Positions 9,597 to 17,822 of a DNA stretch of 64,000 nucleotides are shown here, in pieces. Below the pieces are notes generated by a model that searched no databases, was not told the DNA's origin, and was given only the letters and a program-made list of their open reading frames with translations. This stretch comes from Atopobacter sp. AH10 (GTDB lineage: Bacteria > Bacillota > Bacilli > Lactobacillales > Aerococcaceae). The stretch is taken from positions 25,298 through 89,297 of the forward strand of contig NZ_QXPZ01000031.1 in the NCBI RefSeq assembly GCF_003664595.1, read 5' to 3'. Position 1 is the first letter of the stretch. Each line of letters opens with the position of its first letter. The translations under genes and the position numbers were made by a program.

Positions 9597-9633
9597 AAAA
9601 GGTCAGTTGCATAGCAACTGGCCTTTTTACTAC
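9597..9633 (+). terminator. Terminator after ornithine carbamoyltransferase gene
   Basis: Stem GGTCAGTTGC / GCAACTGGCC with ATA loop, preceded by A7 and followed by TTTTT. Confidence 0.9.
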
Positions 9634-9639
9634 TTATCT

Positions 9640-9694
9640 AAAAAACGACTAGAAAATAGCCCCGATACAGTTTAAGAGGAGTAGCGAGGCTATT
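9640..9694 (-). terminator. Possible terminator of telA
   Basis: On the minus strand AATAGCC-t-CG pairs with CG-g-GGCTATT around a 20-nt loop and is followed by TTTC and further on by a T6 run. It lies just past the telA stop. The long loop makes it moderate. Confidence 0.4.
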
Positions 9695-9757
9695 AAGTGG
9701 AACAGCAAATAAGTTCCTTGATCAGTTAGTGAGAATGGATTCGTCAGCGCTCGAGCT

Positions 9758-11026
9758 CTAATCTGCCCATGATCTTTCTTTGCTGGTTAGTTCTAAAAGT
9801 TGATTCTTTAAATGTTCTTCCATTTGAGAAAGTTCACGTTCAGCCAGTCTACGTTTATGACGACCTTCTTGTTGGATTCTTATAGTTTCTTCTAAAGATT
9901 GAACTAGGTTGGACTGAGTTTTTTGTAGAGTTTCAATATCTATAATGCCCCGTTCATTTTCTTTAGCGGTTTCGATAGAAGATTGCTTGAGCATTTCGGA
10001 GTTTTTGATCAATAAATCATTGGTCGTTTTAGTGACAGCTTTTTGTGCTTCTAAGGCATCGCGTTGACGAACAAGCGTTAAGGCAATGGCAATTTGATTT
10101 TTCCACAGAGGAACAGCAGTCGTGACTGATGATTGGATTTTTTCTGCTAGAGCTTGATTGGTATTTTGAATTAAGCGAATTTGAGGAGCTTGTTGAATGG
10201 TCATTTGTCGGGTGAGTTTTAGGTCGTAATTTCTCTTGTCTAGGCGTTCGACGAAGGCATTGAGGTCATGAACCTTTTGGACGTCCATTTGGTCACGTGA
10301 AGCTTTCGCTTTTTCTATAGCTTGTGGAATGATGCGCTTTTGTAAATCATCTATCTTTAATTCACCTGCTGCAATATAGACGTTGAGGGCTTCATAGAAA
10401 TTTTTGTTCTGCTGGTAAATTTTTTCTAAGGTGATATTATCGTTGATTAGGCCGTTCCTTTCGTGACTTAAACGCATAGCAATTTTATCGACCTGATTAC
10501 CTATTTGTTGGTATTTAGCCGTTATTTCGTAAACAGACTGACGTGCTTTGCCAAACCAACGAGCAAAAATATTTTTCTCAGCTTGTTTGAGTTCTTTTGG
10601 ATCTGTTTCATTCAATTTAAACATCAGTTCTGTTAAACTTTCGCCAATAGCTCCAGTATCTTTTACCCGAACATGAGAAAGGATGGAATGACTAAATTCA
10701 CCTAATTTTTTTTGCGCAGCAGCACCATAAGTGATAAGGGCTTGGGCGTTGTTTTCGTCAATTTGTTTCGCTAATTGTTGCGCCTGTTGCTTCCGTTCAT
10801 CTGTCAAGGAATCCAATAAACGGGTTGTAGTTGTAGTGCTAGATACTTTCGTGATGCCTAAATCGCTAGTCCCATCCAATGATGATTCAGCTGGATTTTC
10901 AAAAGGATTGGCTAAAAGATCATCTAGGCTAGTGGATTTTGCGTCTCCTGGAGAATGTTGAAATAAGTTATCACTTTCTAAAGCTGTATCGTCTATTGAG
11001 TTATTTTGGGGATCAATTGCTGACAT
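9758..11026 (-). CDS. telA: TelA family protein (toxic anion resistance)
   Basis: 422-residue, mostly helical cytoplasmic protein of the TelA/KlaA family. The family core (ARWFGKARQSVYEI... through PLWKNQIAIALTLVRQRDALEAQ...) spans residues about 155-370, preceded by a disordered acidic N-terminus. Despite its name (tellurite resistance), family members in Firmicutes are usually linked to cell-envelope stress and lantibiotic or detergent tolerance; the biochemical activity is unknown. It lies 237 bp downstream of the xpaC-like gene on the same strand, a pairing that is common in Firmicutes. The ATG is preceded by AGGAGG on the minus strand. Confidence 0.88.
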   Translation of the reverse strand: MSAIDPQNNSIDDTALESDNLFQHSPGDAKSTSLDDLLANPFENPAESSLDGTSDLGITKVSSTTTTTRLLDSLTDERKQQAQQLAKQIDENNAQALITYGAAAQKKLGEFSHSILSHVRVKDTGAIGESLTELMFKLNETDPKELKQAEKNIFARWFGKARQSVYEITAKYQQIGNQVDKIAMRLSHERNGLINDNITLEKIYQQNKNFYEALNVYIAAGELKIDDLQKRIIPQAIEKAKASRDQMDVQKVHDLNAFVERLDKRNYDLKLTRQMTIQQAPQIRLIQNTNQALAEKIQSSVTTAVPLWKNQIAIALTLVRQRDALEAQKAVTKTTNDLLIKNSEMLKQSSIETAKENERGIIDIETLQKTQSNLVQSLEETIRIQQEGRHKRRLAERELSQMEEHLKNQLLELTSKERSWAD

Positions 11027-11263
11027 AAGCTAGCCTCCTATTTTTACATGGGTATGTGGTCAGTGTTATTATTAATGATCTTTGTATGTGATAGCTTGAA
11101 AGGAAGAGGTGAAAAGCCCTATTGATAGACTAGTGTTTCCTCGTGCGACGACTGAGATAGAGCATCTTTTTTGGGGGGATCATCTTCATTAGCTTCTGGT
11201 GTAGTGTCTTGGAGGCAAGGTATAAAGACCTAGCCAAGGATTTAAAGTTAAAGAACATAAAGT
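11027..11263. other. Spacer between xpaC and telA
   Basis: 237 bp with no ORF of note and no clear terminator. It is long for an operon spacer, so telA may have its own promoter here, but I could not assign one. Confidence 0.3.
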
Positions 11264-12154
11264 TTAAAATTCATCAAAGTTATCAAGGTTTTTATGAGAG
11301 AGCGATTTATCTTGTTGATGTGCATTGATTAAAATTTGCTCTAATTCTTTATCTGGATCGTTCAACCATTTTTTCATATCTGGCACATTAAGGTCAGCAT
11401 CTTTTTGAAAGCCTGTCAAAAGATCCTGTTCTTTTTGCATCCGTTCTTCTATCAATTGTAGGTTAATGCCGATGTCCTCGATGTCGTTTTCCATAAAAAT
11501 CTCATAAGATCGCTGGATATTTTGGCAAAGAGCTTCTAAAGTTTCCAGTGAACGGTTGAGGGTTTGATAGGTCATCTTCGATTTAGAGACATGGCTTTGA
11601 ATTTCAATGAACTTTTCAGTTATCTCCAAGAAAGTAGGCAGGTAGGAATAAAGGAAAGCCTCTGCTTCATTCATGCGTTTTGGGTGATCACAGATGGCTT
11701 TAAAATAATCTTTTAGGATGGGCAGTAAATCATATCGCTTGGCAATCACATTTAATTTTGTAGATTGTTTTAAAAGTTTTTCAATCGATAGAATTTGTTG
11801 CTTACTTTTGGCCATTTGCTTACGGAAGAAAAGGATATCCTCATCATCCATGCCTTCGCTATAGTAAAATTCGAGACGTTCCTTTTGTATAGCGGGTATA
11901 GCATTTTTATTTTTTCTAAAACGATGCGATCGGCTGCTGCCATTTGACCGTTTTAGGCGTAGAAAGTTACTCTCTATAAGAGCTGGAGCGATATAACGAT
12001 AAATGATAAAACCTGGAATATAGCCTAAGAATGAAATAATTACCCAAGTTTCAGTCAAAGAGGGATTGAGCATACTCAATACTAATCCTGCTGAGAAGAC
12101 TAAGAAAAAGAGGATATTGTAAGCTCGAAATGTTAGATAGTCATTTTTCTCCAT
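11264..12154 (-). CDS. xpaC: XpaC family protein (5-bromo-4-chloroindolyl phosphate hydrolysis family)
   Basis: About 296 residues: two N-terminal membrane segments (roughly 11-30 and 34-53), a basic stretch (RLKRSNGSSRSHRFRKNK), then a helical domain containing the YYSEGMDDEDILFFRKQM segment typical of the XpaC family. The name reflects a historical phenotype; no phosphatase motif is visible. Three in-frame ATGs crowd the start; I chose the third (12154), which is about 8 nt from AGG, while the first two overlap the ribosome site. Upstream partner of telA. Confidence 0.82.
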   Translation of the reverse strand: MEKNDYLTFRAYNILFFLVFSAGLVLSMLNPSLTETWVIISFLGYIPGFIIYRYIAPALIESNFLRLKRSNGSSRSHRFRKNKNAIPAIQKERLEFYYSEGMDDEDILFFRKQMAKSKQQILSIEKLLKQSTKLNVIAKRYDLLPILKDYFKAICDHPKRMNEAEAFLYSYLPTFLEITEKFIEIQSHVSKSKMTYQTLNRSLETLEALCQNIQRSYEIFMENDIEDIGINLQLIEERMQKEQDLLTGFQKDADLNVPDMKKWLNDPDKELEQILINAHQQDKSLSHKNLDNFDEF

Positions 12155-12181
12155 CGTCATCATCCTTTCATGGTCACTTCT

Positions 12182-12190
12182 AGTATAGCA
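12182..12190 (-). promoter_or_regulatory. Extended -10 promoter of xpaC-telA
   Basis: Minus-strand TGCTATACT about 30 bp before the xpaC start, preceded by a T8 tract. No clear -35. Confidence 0.5.
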
Positions 12191-12340
12191 AAAAAAACAA
12201 TGCTTCCTTATAAGACTTAGGGATGATTTTTAGATGGGGTCAATTTATGGTAAGCTAAGTGTGGTAAAATAAGTTAAGTTTATCTTAAATAATCTTTATC
12301 TGGATTGATAATTGAGATTTTTATCACGAGGAGGGATAGT

Positions 12341-12943
12341 GTGAAAAAGAGCAAATTGAATTTAAAATCTGCAAAAGATGAGGCCTTTACTGAATCTACT
12401 CTATCAGAAGAGGAAATATTTGATGGAAAAGTTGTTCATCTCTATCGAGTTACGGTATCTTTACCAAATGGGCAAATAGCTACAAGGGAGATTGTCCGTC
12501 ATCAAGGTGCTGTTGCAGTGATGGCTTTTACTTCGGATGGAAGCTTGATTCTAGTTCGTCAGTATCGTAAGGCTGTCGAATCTGTTCAATTTGAAATCCC
12601 AGCTGGTAAAATTGAAGGGAATGATAGGGATCCTTTTGAAACCATCCAGAGAGAATTAGAAGAAGAAACGAAAATGGGCGCTAAATCTTGGACTTATTTA
12701 CGCAAGTTTGCGACAAGTATTGGTTATTCAAGTGAGGTTCTCTATTTGTATGAGGCTAACGACCTTTATGCGATAAAAGATCCAAAAGATGAAGACGATG
12801 ATGAATTTCTAGATTTAGAAGCTGTGACATTTGACCAAATGACTGAAATGATAGAAAAAGGGAAAATTCTGGATGCTAAAACCTTAATGGCTTACGATTT
12901 ATGGCGAATTAAGCGTCTTACAGCTGATCCATTGAGCTCATGA
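12341..12943 (+). CDS. Nudix hydrolase, probable ADP-ribose pyrophosphatase
   Basis: Cleaves ADP-ribose or related nucleoside diphosphate derivatives. The Nudix box is GKIEGNDRDPF...RELEEET around residues 88-110; compared with the consensus it has one extra residue in the first spacer and Lys in place of the Gly after EET, but the REL-EE metal ligands are intact. Start is the GTG at 12341, 4 nt after GAGGAGGGA; a TTG 36 bp upstream would overlap poor sequence. In related bacteria a gene of this type is followed by a short tail-anchored protein, as here. Nearby nicotinamidase suggests a link with NAD turnover, which is an inference. Confidence 0.87.
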   Translation: MKKSKLNLKSAKDEAFTESTLSEEEIFDGKVVHLYRVTVSLPNGQIATREIVRHQGAVAVMAFTSDGSLILVRQYRKAVESVQFEIPAGKIEGNDRDPFETIQRELEEETKMGAKSWTYLRKFATSIGYSSEVLYLYEANDLYAIKDPKDEDDDEFLDLEAVTFDQMTEMIEKGKILDAKTLMAYDLWRIKRLTADPLSS

Positions 12944-13009
12944 TGGCAGTAGGGATGAAGTTTTCAATTAGGATCTAGAATAAAGAGGCGAATAAAAAGG
13001 AGAGAGTGG

Positions 13010-13378
13010 ATGGGAAGATCAGACCGTCATCACAAAAGAGCTATAGAAAAAAAGAATTACTTCCAGGCTTTGTGGCCATTTAATAAAGAGAATGATCGAG
13101 ACCAAAGAGAAGAAATGATTGAAGATCAGGCGAATTATTATGAGGGAAGAAATGAAGGGGAAGAAGGCTATGCTGATTTTCAGTATAGTTCTTCCTCAGA
13201 TAGTCTTAGAGGAAGAAGCATCGAAGAAGAATTTGGAGAAGAGAAAAGTTCACTGGGTCAAGTAGGACGTTTAAAAAAGCAGAAAAAAATGAAGGCCTAT
13301 GACCGCTTCTTAAATAGAGCGATTGCTTTAACGCTTGTGGCGATTATTGTAGTTATTGTATTAGCCTTTATTATATAA
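13010..13378 (+). CDS. Small C-terminally membrane-anchored protein, unknown function
   Basis: 122 residues: a basic N-terminus (MGRSDRHHKRAIEKKN), a long acidic Glu/Asp/Ser-rich middle, a basic patch (RLKKQKKMKAYDRFLNR) and a single C-terminal hydrophobic segment (about residues 103-122) reaching the end of the protein. This predicts a tail-anchored topology with the charged part in the cytoplasm. Start ATG follows AAAAGGAGAG. Short proteins of this shape commonly follow the Nudix gene in streptococci and enterococci, but I know of no assigned function. Confidence 0.8.
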   Translation: MGRSDRHHKRAIEKKNYFQALWPFNKENDRDQREEMIEDQANYYEGRNEGEEGYADFQYSSSSDSLRGRSIEEEFGEEKSSLGQVGRLKKQKKMKAYDRFLNRAIALTLVAIIVVIVLAFII

Positions 13379-13542
13379 AAACTAGCTTAAATAAGTAGAT
13401 GAGTTAAACTAAGTTTTTTGGCCTAAACTTGATCTACACTCAATACTATGGATTTCATCTAAGTTAATGGAAAGATGATTCGCTAAAGAATATAGTTTGA
13501 TACGAGCCCAAGGGTATGGGTTTATTTAGGAGGGGAAATGAA

Positions 13543-14142
13543 ATGCGAGCATGGTTAGTCATTGACTATACAAATGATTTTGTTGCAGATGATGGGAAAT
13601 TGACCACTGGGAAAGCGGGTCAAGTGATTGAAGGGACTATTGTAGAAGCCATTAAATATGCTGATGCATGTGGGGATTATATTGTCTTTCCTACAGATGG
13701 GCACGATCCCAAAGATAAATATCATCCTGAAAATAGACTTTTCCCAGCTCACAATGTTATGGGAACAAGCGGGCGCTTCCTTTACAAGGGGGTAGGACGC
13801 TGGTATGAAGAACATAAGAAGCAAGAAAATGTTTATTGGATGGACAAACGCTATTATTCCTCATTTGAAGCAACAGATCTTGACCATCGTTTACATGAAC
13901 ATGGGATAAAAGAATTGATTCTCATGGGAGTTTGCACGGATATTTGTGTCTTACATGCCGCAATCGATGCCTATTATAGAGGCTATGATGTGACAGTCTT
14001 AAGTGATGGGGTAGCTAGCTTTTCTCAGTCAGGTCATGAATTTGCTCTTAATCATTTCCCATCAACTCTAGGGCAAAGGGTCTGCAGTTTAGAGGAATTG
14101 AAGGAGAGCGATCTAGTCGCATTAGCTCATCAAAAGGAATAG
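13543..14142 (+). CDS. pncA: Nicotinamidase / cysteine hydrolase (isochorismatase-like)
   Basis: Converts nicotinamide to nicotinate for NAD salvage. From the ATG at 13543 (7 nt after AGGAGGGG) the protein has 199 residues. The catalytic triad is visible as D8 (VIDYTNDF), probably K102 (MDKRYY) and C135 (GVCTDICV). Putative metal ligands D52, H54 and H61 or H70 lie in TDGHDP and YHPENRLFPAH. These match nicotinamidases rather than generic isochorismatases. An upstream in-frame ATG (13516) precedes the ribosome site and is rejected. Neighbour to an ADP-ribose type Nudix hydrolase. Confidence 0.87.
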   Translation: MRAWLVIDYTNDFVADDGKLTTGKAGQVIEGTIVEAIKYADACGDYIVFPTDGHDPKDKYHPENRLFPAHNVMGTSGRFLYKGVGRWYEEHKKQENVYWMDKRYYSSFEATDLDHRLHEHGIKELILMGVCTDICVLHAAIDAYYRGYDVTVLSDGVASFSQSGHEFALNHFPSTLGQRVCSLEELKESDLVALAHQKE

Positions 14143-14174
14143 ACGGTCAGCAATTTGAAAAAGTGAGTTTATAG

Positions 14175-14213
14175 AGTTAGCTTATAAATTTAGCTTATAA
14201 AGTTAGCTTATAG
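14175..14213 (+). repeat. Three 13-bp tandem repeats
   Basis: AGTTAGCTTATAA, ATTTAGCTTATAA, AGTTAGCTTATAG in direct succession between pncA and its terminator. Function unknown. Confidence 0.75.
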
Positions 14214-14326
14214 AGAGAGGTTGAAAATTTAGGTAGGATCAATTTCTAAATGAGCTATGGCTGATCTATTGATTCAAAGCTGAATCTAACTTCTTTCTAA
14301 AATACAAGAAGCCTATAGAATTGATT

Positions 14327-14368
14327 GACCCCCTAAAGAGAGATTGAAAAATCTAACTTTAGGGGGTC
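14327..14368 (+). terminator. Terminator after pncA
   Basis: GACCCCCTAAAG / CTTTAGGGGGTC, 12 perfect base pairs; the loop holds a second small hairpin (AGATT-GAAA-AATCT). A short T-rich stretch follows. Also lies beyond the acpS stop on the other strand. Confidence 0.8.
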
Positions 14369-14440
14369 TTATATTTGATAGATGATCCGTGCCTTAAGCG
14401 TTTAATAGTATAGCTCTAGCCTCTACAAGACTTTAGACTA

Positions 14441-14788
14441 TTAATCTAAATAAACAATAGCGGTTGCTAAATCTTTGTCGTGGGAGATGGAGATCAAAGC
14501 TTGTGATGGATAAGGAGACCTTGCGATATAAGGTCTACCAGAAGCTTCATTCAGCACTTCTATATCTTGAAAACTTAATTGAGGGCCGATGCCAGTTCCA
14601 TAGGCCTTACTGAAGGCTTCTTTAGCAGCGAAGCGACCTGATAAGAAAGTCACCTGACGATCGCCTTTAAGTTTATTAAAGAGATTTATTTCAGCTGGGG
14701 TAAGAATGCGCTTGATAAAATTAGGGTGCTTCTGAATAATTTGTCGAATACGATCTTGATCAACTAGATCAATCCCAATGCCTTTCAT
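14441..14788 (-). CDS. acpS: Holo-[acyl-carrier-protein] synthase
   Basis: Transfers 4'-phosphopantetheine from CoA to the serine of ACP. The 115-residue length from the ATG at 14788 is typical. The N-terminal GIGIDLVDQDRI carries the magnesium-binding Asp, and GRFAAKEAFSKAYGTG carries the conserved Glu. Start chosen 8 nt after AAAGGAG; a TTG 18 bp upstream overlaps that site. Single gene, next to rpsD on the same strand. Confidence 0.95.
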   Translation of the reverse strand: MKGIGIDLVDQDRIRQIIQKHPNFIKRILTPAEINLFNKLKGDRQVTFLSGRFAAKEAFSKAYGTGIGPQLSFQDIEVLNEASGRPYIARSPYPSQALISISHDKDLATAIVYLD

Positions 14789-14881
14789 ATGGGGGACTCC
14801 TTTCAAAAATAACTAGAGGATGCCTGTTTATTATAATCTAGAAAGAGGGGAGAGGCTAGGGGAAGACTTGTAAAAGAAGGT

Positions 14882-14914
14882 AAAAAAAAAAGAGAGCGAT
14901 GACTCGCCCTCTCA
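14882..14914 (-). terminator. Terminator of rpsD
   Basis: Minus strand: GAGAGGGCGA / TCGCTCTC with a 2-nt bulge and GTCA loop, followed by T9. Confidence 0.85.
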
Positions 14915-14976
14915 CAGTTCATTTGCCTGAAAAGTTTGTATATGAGTTTCACTGCAGAACTGATTTTTAGTCTAAA

Positions 14977-15588
14977 TTAACCTAATTTGTTGTAGTATTC
15001 AACGATGAAGGATTCATCAACGTCTTGAGTCAATTCTTCACGAAGAGGAAGACGAGTTAAGGAACCTTCTAATTTGTTTTCGTCAAATTGAATGAATTCT
15101 GGACGACCGTATAAGCCTTCTAGAGATTCTTGAACGATCTTCAATTTTTGAGAACGTTCACGTAAACCAATTACTTGGCCAACTTCAACTTGGTAGCTAG
15201 GAATATCAACACGTTTACCATCGACAGTGATGTGGCCGTGGTTAACTAATTGACGAGCTTGACGGCGAGTTGTTGCAAAGCCTAGACGGTAAACGACGTT
15301 ATCTAAACGTTGTTCCAACATGATCATGAAGTTTTCACCGTGTTTACCTTCTTTGATCTTGCCAGCCTTCTTGAAGGTGTTAACGAATTGACGTTCGTTC
15401 AACCCATACATGAAGCGTAATTTTTGTTTTTCTTGTAATTGCAAACCATATTCAGTAAGTTTGCGACGACGGTTTGGCCCTTGTTGCCCTGGAGCGTAAG
15501 GACGACGGTTGAGTTCTTTACCAGTGCCGGTTAAAGAAATGCCAAGACGGCGAGATTTTTTCCAGCTTGGTCCTGTATAACGTGACAT
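14977..15588 (-). CDS. rpsD: 30S ribosomal protein S4
   Basis: Primary 16S rRNA-binding protein that starts assembly of the 30S body. 203 residues starting [16 protein letters not shown], with the S4 RNA-binding domain from about 93 to 155 ([34 protein letters not shown]). Start taken at 15588, after GGAGG on the minus strand. As in B. subtilis the gene stands alone, away from the main ribosomal clusters, and here carries a structured leader with a predicted pseudoknot that suggests autoregulation by S4. Confidence 0.98.
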   Translation of the reverse strand: MSRYTGPSWKKSRRLGISLTGTGKELNRRPYAPGQQGPNRRRKLTEYGLQLQEKQKLRFMYGLNERQFVNTFKKAGKIKEGKHGENFMIMLEQRLDNVVYRLGFATTRRQARQLVNHGHITVDGKRVDIPSYQVEVGQVIGLRERSQKLKIVQESLEGLYGRPEFIQFDENKLEGSLTRLPLREELTQDVDESFIVEYYNKLG

Positions 15589-15652
15589 AGAATGTCCTCC
15601 ATTCAAAAATAGTTTGGAGTAAAATTACGCCACATAAACTTCGTACCACGTT

Positions 15653-15750
15653 CAGAGGATTTTAGAATTTCACCTATAAGCAGCCGTTGGTTACTATTCC
15701 CACCATAGTATGGACAACCCTCTGTTGACGTCAGTCTAGTTTACTGCTGC
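15653..15750 (-). promoter_or_regulatory. S4-type autoregulatory leader (rpsD 5' UTR pseudoknot)
   Basis: Read on the minus strand, four segments occur in the order GCAGC (15750-15746), CAGAGG (15724-15719), GCTGC (15684-15680), CCTCTG (15658-15653). The first pairs with the third and the second with the fourth, which makes a pseudoknot. A small hairpin CCATA-c-TATGG lies inside. Firmicute rpsD mRNAs are known to carry an S4-binding pseudoknotted leader, so autoregulation is the likely role. The pairing is seen in sequence; S4 binding is inferred. Confidence 0.7.
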
Positions 15751-15768
15751 AAATTTTACACAAAATTC

Positions 15769-15797
15769 ATTTTAACAAACACTTATTTTGCTGTCAA
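15769..15797 (-). promoter_or_regulatory. rpsD promoter
   Basis: Minus strand TTGACA, 17-bp spacer, TAAAAT. Places the transcript start near 15762, giving a leader of roughly 175 nt that includes the pseudoknot. Confidence 0.8.
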
Positions 15798-16025
15798 GGG
15801 AAAAGTGGAAACTTTCTTGTGGTTAGACAAGTCTTAAAAAGCAGGAAATTATTTTTAAACGATTGATGGGACTTTCTTTTATAAAATTCTGATGAGTGAG
15901 GCTTAAGTGGATGAACTTGACGCCGATATTTGCTATACTGTAAAATGATACGAATGGTGGAGGGGAAGGCATAGAATAGGGTCACCACCACAAGATCGGA
16001 AGAGAATTTAATTGGAGGAATAGCT

Positions 16026-17756
16026 ATGAACTCCGGCAATGGCTTTTTAAATATTTTATTAGGCTTGATTATCTGTGTACTAGTCGGGTACGCCATTTTT
16101 TATTATTTTCAACACCAGCAAAGGAAGGACATCGAGGCATTAGAGAAGACCAGAGAGGATTTATTAAAAATTCCAGTGGCGGATCATATCTATAAACTGA
16201 AGAAAATGCCTTTGACTGGGCAATCTTTACGGGATTTTGACAGCCACCAAGCCACTTGGCAGACGATAACTCGTTTTTCATTTCCTGAAATTGAAACAGA
16301 AATTGCAAAAGCTAAAGAAGCTAATGAACGTTTTAACCTCGTTCAAGCGAATAAACATTTGAATCAAGGGAAGGAACAAGCTGAAAAGACCAAGACCAGT
16401 ATTGAAAATGTTTATAAACAGTTACAACTTTTATTGGAAAGCGAAGCTGAGAATCGTCAAAAATTTGAATGGGTGAATGATAAATTCAAGGAGTTAAGGA
16501 AACAAGTTCTCTCGCAAAGTGTGCTCTTTAAAGGAGCTTTGCCTGCAGTTGAAAAGCGCTTGGCCTATGTGGATAATGATTTTGATAAATTCCAAAACCT
16601 CTCTACTGCTGGGGATCACGTGGGAGCTAGAGCTTGTTTAGATGAGATCGAAAAAGAAATCAATGAATTGACAGATATCAGTCAACAAATTCCTGATTTA
16701 ACGGAACGCTTAGATCACGATCTAGTGGCACAAATTGCCGATATTCGCTCTGGCTATCAACAAATGGTCGATCAACAATTCGTCTTCCATAAATTGGATG
16801 TTTTAAGTGAAATTAGCGAATTAGAGCAAGAAGTGAAAAAAGCAACGCAAGCCCTCAATCAGATTGAGGTAGTTGAAGCTAAGCAAGTTTTGGATCGACT
16901 AGAACGAGATGTTGATCAACTTTATGATAAGTTAGAAGCTGAAGTGGAAGCTAAGACTTATGTACTGCATAATACGAAAGCTATTCATGAGCAAATCGTC
17001 AAATTACAGCATAACAATCATTTCCTTGGCCTAGAAATAGATCGTCTGTCTCAAAATTACGTCTTAGAAGATAGTCATCAGGCGAATTTAGATAAGGTTG
17101 AGGAGCAACTAGATAAGGAACAACGCCTCCTACAACATTATGATAAGGAATTAGAAGGTCATAGTGTAGCTTATTCAGTTGTTGCCACTCACTATGAAGT
17201 TTTAGAGGGGAAATTGCAATCCATTTTTGATGAACAACAAGCCTTAATGGCCTTGTTATCCTCTTTGAAGACGAGTGAAGATGAATTGAAAGCCAACTTG
17301 GATGGCTATGAGCTTGAGATGCGAAATATGAAGCGTTTCGTTGAGAAATACCATCTTCCTGGTCTGCCTAAGTCTTATTTGCAACTCTTTTTTAAGAACA
17401 CTGATTTAATTGAAAAGTTAGTGAACGAATTGGATCGTGTGAAGATTGACTTGAACGAGTTGAAAGATCTGGATAATGCGATCAATAACAATATGGAAAA
17501 GCTTGATGAGCAAACGGAAGCTATTGTGGATCAAGCGCGTTTAACGGAAGCCAGCATCCAATATGCTAACCGTTATCGTTTAGAAGATGAACAAGTCGCT
17601 CGAGCTATTCAGTCTAGTTTACAAGTCTTTGACAGCACTTATGACTATGAAAAAGCTCTTCATATTATTCAAGCAGAGTTGGAGAGAGTGGAACCAGGTT
17701 CTTCTAGAAAGGTTCAACAAACTTATTTCTCTGAAAAGGACAAGCGCTTGATTTAG
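16026..17756 (+). CDS. ezrA: Septation ring formation regulator EzrA
   Basis: Membrane-anchored spectrin-like protein that binds FtsZ and the divisome. 576 residues: a membrane segment at about 7-28 with short outside N-terminus, then helical, Glu/Gln/Lys-rich repeats through the whole cytoplasmic part. Length and topology match EzrA (about 560-575). The ATG follows TTGGAGGAATAGCT. Divergent from rpsD and followed by a cysteine desulfurase and thiI, the usual Firmicute neighbourhood. Confidence 0.95.
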   Translation: MNSGNGFLNILLGLIICVLVGYAIFYYFQHQQRKDIEALEKTREDLLKIPVADHIYKLKKMPLTGQSLRDFDSHQATWQTITRFSFPEIETEIAKAKEANERFNLVQANKHLNQGKEQAEKTKTSIENVYKQLQLLLESEAENRQKFEWVNDKFKELRKQVLSQSVLFKGALPAVEKRLAYVDNDFDKFQNLSTAGDHVGARACLDEIEKEINELTDISQQIPDLTERLDHDLVAQIADIRSGYQQMVDQQFVFHKLDVLSEISELEQEVKKATQALNQIEVVEAKQVLDRLERDVDQLYDKLEAEVEAKTYVLHNTKAIHEQIVKLQHNNHFLGLEIDRLSQNYVLEDSHQANLDKVEEQLDKEQRLLQHYDKELEGHSVAYSVVATHYEVLEGKLQSIFDEQQALMALLSSLKTSEDELKANLDGYELEMRNMKRFVEKYHLPGLPKSYLQLFFKNTDLIEKLVNELDRVKIDLNELKDLDNAINNNMEKLDEQTEAIVDQARLTEASIQYANRYRLEDEQVARAIQSSLQVFDSTYDYEKALHIIQAELERVEPGSSRKVQQTYFSEKDKRLI

Positions 17757-17771
17757 AATGAGAAGACAAGA

Positions 17772-17804
17772 GAACCGGTGCGTCTAAGGGGGCATCGGTT
17801 CCTT
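17772..17804 (+). promoter_or_regulatory. Stem-loop between ezrA and cysteine desulfurase
   Basis: GAACCGGTGC pairs with GCATCGGTTC (one mismatch) around a 10-nt loop. Only a weak T stretch follows, so partial termination or processing is possible. Confidence 0.5.
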
Positions 17805-17822
17805 CATGTTTAGGAGGATATG

